Shown here in pieces: positions 14,645-17,436 of a DNA stretch of 17,436 bases. Source of the stretch: an uncultured Ruminiclostridium sp. (GTDB lineage: Bacteria; Bacillota; Clostridia; Oscillospirales; Ruminococcaceae). How positions within the stretch are numbered: position 1 is the stretch's first letter; every line of letters starts with the position of its first letter. Under the pieces are notes generated by a model. It saw only the letters and a program-made list of their open reading frames with translations. It was not told where the DNA came from and ran no database searches. The position numbers were made by a program, and so were the translations under genes. Location: positions 1 through 17,436 of the forward strand of contig CAJUQV010000038.1 of the NCBI GenBank assembly GCA_910588335.1, given 5' to 3'.

Positions 14645-14666
14645 GAACAGAAGCAAGCTTCTGTTC
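14645..14666. repeat. 10-bp-arm palindromic hairpin
   Basis: GAACAGAAGC and GCTTCTGTTC flank AA. The element stands 8 bp before the terminator at 14675-14706, so the two form a tandem hairpin unit. Confidence 0.5.
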
Positions 14667-14674
14667 AGTCTGTC

Positions 14675-14711
14675 GAAAAAGTCTACCCAAAAGGGTGGGC
14701 TTTTTCTCATA
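14675..14711. terminator. Bidirectional terminator-like hairpin
   Basis: A fourteen-base-pair stem (14675-14688 with 14693-14706, two G-T pairs) encloses AAAA. GAAAAAG on the left and CTTTTTC on the right give a T-run on whichever strand is transcribed. On the minus strand it lies about 90 bp after the recombinase stop, and it may end that transcript. Confidence 0.6.
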
Positions 14712-14779
14712 AATATGGTATAATAAAAATCAATACAGAGGAAAACCTAAATTTAAAAGGGTTTTCCGCTATATTTGTT

Positions 14780-14796
14780 ACTAATTTGTGATTAGT
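14780..14796. repeat. Short hairpin at the recombinase stop
   Basis: ACTAAT and ATTAGT flank TTGTG directly next to the recombinase stop codon (14797-14799). It could belong to the element's end or attachment region. The neighbouring TTCAAT unit is repeated in tandem (14795-14815). Confidence 0.35.
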
Positions 14797-15158
14797 TCAA
14801 TATTCAATATTCAATTTCAATTCCTCAATATTTTTGTGGGTATAAACTCGTTCTCCTGTACCCTTAGATTTATGCCCCATAATTCTGTCAATACATACTT
14901 TGTTTGCTCCGGCAGAATCAAGCCTTGAACGGAAAGTGTGGCGGCATTCATGAGGTGTGTGGTTCATTTTCAGCTTTTCCATTATTTCATACCATAGCAA
15001 TCTATACTGGCTTTGATACAGTTTTTTTCTTCATATTCAAACAAATAACCGCTTTTTGACTGTTTTAGCCGTTTTTCAACAATAGGTCTGATTTTTGAAT
15101 GAATGGGGACAATTCTGTTTTTTCCTGCTTCTGTTTTGGTTCCGCCTGTCACGGTTTC
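14797..15158 (-). pseudogene. Tyrosine recombinase (phage-type integrase), C-terminal fragment
   Basis: The C-terminal catalytic part of a tyrosine recombinase. In the frame up to 15000, HTPHECRHTF holds the HxxR box, IMGHKSKG the second histidine and GERVYTHK the nucleophilic tyrosine (near 14843). Further upstream the coding text continues in another frame as GGTKTEAGKNRIVPIHSKIRP and then KSGYLFEYEEK. The shift falls in a run of seven A at 15022-15028. Homology ends near 15152-15158, where hsdM sequence begins, so the N-terminal domain and first catalytic arginine are missing. It would once have integrated a mobile element or island. It is not functional. Confidence 0.85.
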
Positions 15159-16559
15159 GGATTACTGTACTCATTTTCGGCAAATTCTGCATATAGTTTG
15201 GTAATCGTCGAGCGGTCTTCCCCCGAAATCTCGTTGCGTTTTGTTGCCCAACGCCTTCCGCAATTTGTGGAAGAAAGAAGATGCGTCAATCAATTGAATT
15301 TTCCCCTTTCGTTCGAAACGTTTGTTTTTGCTCAACACCCAAATATAGGTTACAATACCAGTATTATAAAACAAGTCCGTCGGCAAACCGATAATGGCTT
15401 CTATCAAATCATTTTCTAACAGCCAGCGGCGAATTTGACTTTCACCGAACGCTGTTCCGCCGGTAAAAAGGGGGCTTCCGTTCTCAATGATTGCTGCACG
15501 CCCCAGCTTGTCATCCATCTTGTCAACCGCAGACTGCATAAACAACAGCTGCATATCGCCAGAGCCGGGAAGTCCCGCGCCCCAGCGTCCATCAAAGCCT
15601 TTTTTGTATTCCTCATTGATCGCTTGTTCTACGCCTTCGGCTGCATCCTTGCCGCCCCAAGGCGTGCCAAACGGCGGGTTTTCAATGACAAAGCGCATTT
15701 GGGTATCCGCAAAGCGATCCGCTTTCATTGTATCCTGATAGCAGATGTTCTCTGCGTTTTGCCCCTTAATCATCATCTCGGCAAGGCAAATTGCATAAGA
15801 ATCCGGATTGATTTCCTGCCCAAACAATCTCACATCCGCTGTCGGATTATAGCGTTTGATAAAATTGTAGGAAGTCAAAAGCATACCGCCGGTTCCACAA
15901 GCCTGATCCAGCACTGTAATGACTTTTCCGTCGTCAAAAATATCATCACAGCCTTCCGCCAGAAGAATATTGACCATCAGCTTAATAATATCTCGTCCGG
16001 TGTAATGGTCGCCCGCTTCAGCATTTTCAGAAAATCTACGAATCAAATCTTCAAAAATATACCCAATCTTTACATTGTCTATAGTGACAGAATTTAAGTC
16101 CAATTCCGAGAATGCCTTTACCACGGAAAGCAGACGGTTGTTCCTGTCCATCTTGTCAATCTGCTTATCAAAATCCAGACTCTTGATAATGTCCTGAATA
16201 TTTGCAGAAAATCCCTGAATATAAGATTTGAAATTTGCCGCCAAATGCTCGGAATCGTTGACCAGCTCTGCCAGATCAAATTCACTGGTATTGTAAAATT
16301 GGTAGCCTGAAACCTTATACATTGCTTTTGCCGGATAAGACGGCATCGCCTTGAATTGCTCCACCACTTTTTGTTTTGTTGGCATAAGCGCACACTCAAA
16401 GCGGCGGATAATGACCATCGGGATAATCACATCTTTATATTTATCACTCTGAAATGTACCACGCAACTTGTTTGCAATCGACCAAATAAAATTCACCTCT
16501 GTTGATACATCTACAGGGTTATCATCCCACATAACATCAATGATTGTTTTCTCTGTCAT
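15149..16559 (-). pseudogene. hsdM: Type I restriction-modification methyltransferase subunit, frameshifted and truncated
   Basis: HsdM, the N6-adenine methyltransferase and SAM-binding subunit of a Type I system. ATG 16559 follows GGAGG by 9 nt. The N-terminal helical domain (FIWSIANKLRG) leads to the methylase domain with motif I, VLDQACGTGGML (216-227), and the catalytic NPPFG (294-298). The target-recognition partner contact region GDMQLLFMQ and the block TAFGESQIRRWLLEND are present. Near codon 440 (15239-15242) one extra A shifts the frame, so translation would end early at 15171. Past the shift the old frame continues as RNEISGEDRSTITKLYAEF and AENEYS, then breaks at about 15160 into integrase DNA. 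The C-terminal part and any hsdS/hsdR are absent here. It lies 33 bp behind the DUF1016 gene, as in an operon. Confidence 0.9.
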
Positions 16560-16592
16560 TTTGTATTTCCTCCAACATAAGAGCAACCCATT

Positions 16593-17377
16593 TTATGCTT
16601 CCGTTTCGTTTTTCTCGTGTTGCTGTAAGTAAAATATTGTTTTCTGTGCTTCGATTTCCGCTCGCAGTTCTTCTTCCGTCGGCAGATAAAGTTTATACTT
16701 GGAAGCAAATAACTGTTCATTTCCATAAAGAACGGAATATCTTGCAATATCCTCATCCGTATCAGCACAAAGCACAATGCCGATGTCGGATTATCTCCAT
16801 CGCTGCGCTTTAATTCATCATACATACGGATATACATATTCATCTGTCCAATATCCTGATGTGTGATTTTATGTGTTTTCAAATCAATCAGCACAAAACA
16901 TTTGAGAATATAATTGTAAAACACAAGGTCAATGAAATATTCCTGTTTCTCCGTATGAATGTGCTGCTGCCTTGCCACAAAAGCGTAACCTTTGCCAAGT
17001 TCCATCAGGAATTTTTGAAGATTGGAAAGAATACTTTTCTCCAAATCGCTTTCAGTGAAATCGGTATTTGATGCAAATCCCAAAAATTCAGCAACAACAG
17101 GATTCTTGATAAACTCCAGCTTGTCATTTTGATATTCGGCAGTCAGTTCCTTCATCTCGTTCTCCACGAGTGCCTTTTTCTGTGTTTGAAGGATACGGTA
17201 ATAATACTGTGATGAAACATTGCGCTGCAATGTTCTGACACTCCATGTTTGTTCAGCAGCTTCTTTCTCATACCATTAACGAGCTTTTTCGTCATTTACC
17301 TGTAACAATACTGCGTAATGCGACCACGACAATAATCCTTGAGATTTTCCAGACGGTGTCTGGAAAATCTCAAGGAT
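16593..17377 (-). pseudogene. DUF1016 / YhcG-type PDDEXK nuclease, multiply disrupted
   Basis: A YhcG-family protein, a PD-(D/E)xK nuclease fold often coded beside Type I restriction genes. The text SWSHYAVLLQ, WSVRTLQRN and VSSQYYYRIL is typical of the family. The nuclease core is QEYFIDLVFYN with FVLIDLK (near 16880), whose D and DxK are the likely active-site residues. Two lesions are visible: TAA at 17278-17276 (minus strand) in the middle of DEKAR-WYEKEA, and loss of one base near 16787, after which the true C-terminus ADTDEDIARYSVLYGNEQLF continues in another frame to TAA 16593. The N-terminal DUF1016 domain is cut off within a perfect hairpin at 17335-17377. It sits directly upstream of hsdM. 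Confidence 0.85.
17335..17377. repeat. Perfect hairpin with 20-bp arms and 3-nt loop
   Basis: The arms 17335-17354 and 17358-17377 are exactly complementary around GGT. The unit starts where recognisable YhcG homology ends, and plausible coding text continues through its first arm. It may mark the joint with a mobile element, be a duplicated inverted segment of coding sequence, or be an assembly artefact of snap-back type. Confidence 0.7.
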
Positions 17378-17384
17378 AGGTTTT

Positions 17385-17436
17385 GATTTTGTCAATATTA
17401 CTTTACACAATTTTCTCAAAAAAATCGAGTTTTTTT
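17385..17436. mobile_element. Possible IS256-like end at the window edge
   Basis: CTTTACACAATTTTCTCAAAA (from about 17400) read on the opposite strand is AAAATTGTGTAAAG, matching the IS end that truncates Mod (AAAATTTTGTGTAAAAG at 4743-4759). The element body, if any, would lie outside the window. Confidence 0.35.

Larger units (their letters stand above)
13838..14796. other. Gene-poor AT-rich stretch
   Basis: About 960 bp without a gene I can defend. Two overlapping minus-strand frames (14078-14341, 87 codons; 14268-14546, 92 codons, very hydrophobic) have no ribosome binding site and no recognisable family. The stretch holds hairpins at 14059-14079, 14645-14666, 14675-14706 and 14780-14796, a likely extended -10 promoter for the EAL gene near 13900, and a 25-bp segment at 14396-14420 shared in inverse orientation with 5176-5200. 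Confidence 0.6.

Noticed and set aside
15435..16097. 220-codon plus-strand frame inside hsdM
   Set aside because: Antisense shadow of hsdM. It has no SD and no recognisable family.
1..17436. CRISPR arrays
   Set aside because: No regularly spaced direct repeats with unique spacers were seen. The repeated hairpins are dispersed kilobases apart.

Overview
The window looks like a piece of a low-to-mid GC Firmicutes chromosome, most likely a gut-type member of the Clostridia. The reasons are strong GGAG-type ribosome binding sites, a CCA-encoding tRNA-Ser, zinc-ribbon membrane proteins of clostridial style, a YghZ-like aldo/keto reductase and a GH27 alpha-galactosidase. No species can be named from the sequence alone.

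Layout. (1) 1-1310: a gene-poor stretch with two hairpin repeats, a 24-bp palindrome, a consensus sigma-A promoter with no clear ORF behind it, a terminator-like hairpin, a 5' fragment of a tRNA-Ser gene, a complete tRNA-Ser(CGA) and its terminator. (2) 1563-4757, + strand: a decayed defence-type cassette. It holds a SNF2/PLD-like helicase with two frameshifts, two in-frame stops and a large internal deletion, then an intact DUF4391 protein, a small unknown protein, and a Type III-like adenine methyltransferase (Mod) cut off just after its DPPY motif. (3) 4734-5177: an IS256-family remnant that ends the Mod gene, with a GC-rich hairpin inside it. (4) 5403-7788, + strand: aldo/keto reductase and alpha-galactosidase. 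(5) 7789-8117: a cluster of hairpins. (6) 8118-10524, + strand: a small zinc-ribbon protein, two membrane proteins ending in zinc ribbons, and a DUF402 protein, closed by a terminator. (7) 10764-13837, - strand: a membrane-anchored degenerate-GGDEF/EAL protein whose stop codon overlaps the start of a PdxY-type pyridoxal kinase. (8) 13838-14796: no recognised gene, several hairpins. (9) 14797-17340, - strand: a second decayed defence/mobile region with a DUF1016 (YhcG-type) nuclease pseudogene, a frameshifted Type I hsdM, and a tyrosine recombinase C-terminus joined directly to the broken end of hsdM. The right edge carries a 20-bp-arm perfect hairpin and an IS256-like end.

Overall, two broken restriction-modification loci flank a block of intact housekeeping and accessory genes. 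The most notable unexplained signal is a family of small intergenic hairpins (seven sites between 56 and 10692). They keep their loops while the stem sequence changes, including two compensatory base-pair changes. The most notable protein-level signal is the translationally coupled helicase-DUF4391-small ORF-Mod cassette, seen here as a ruin of what may be a poorly characterised defence system.
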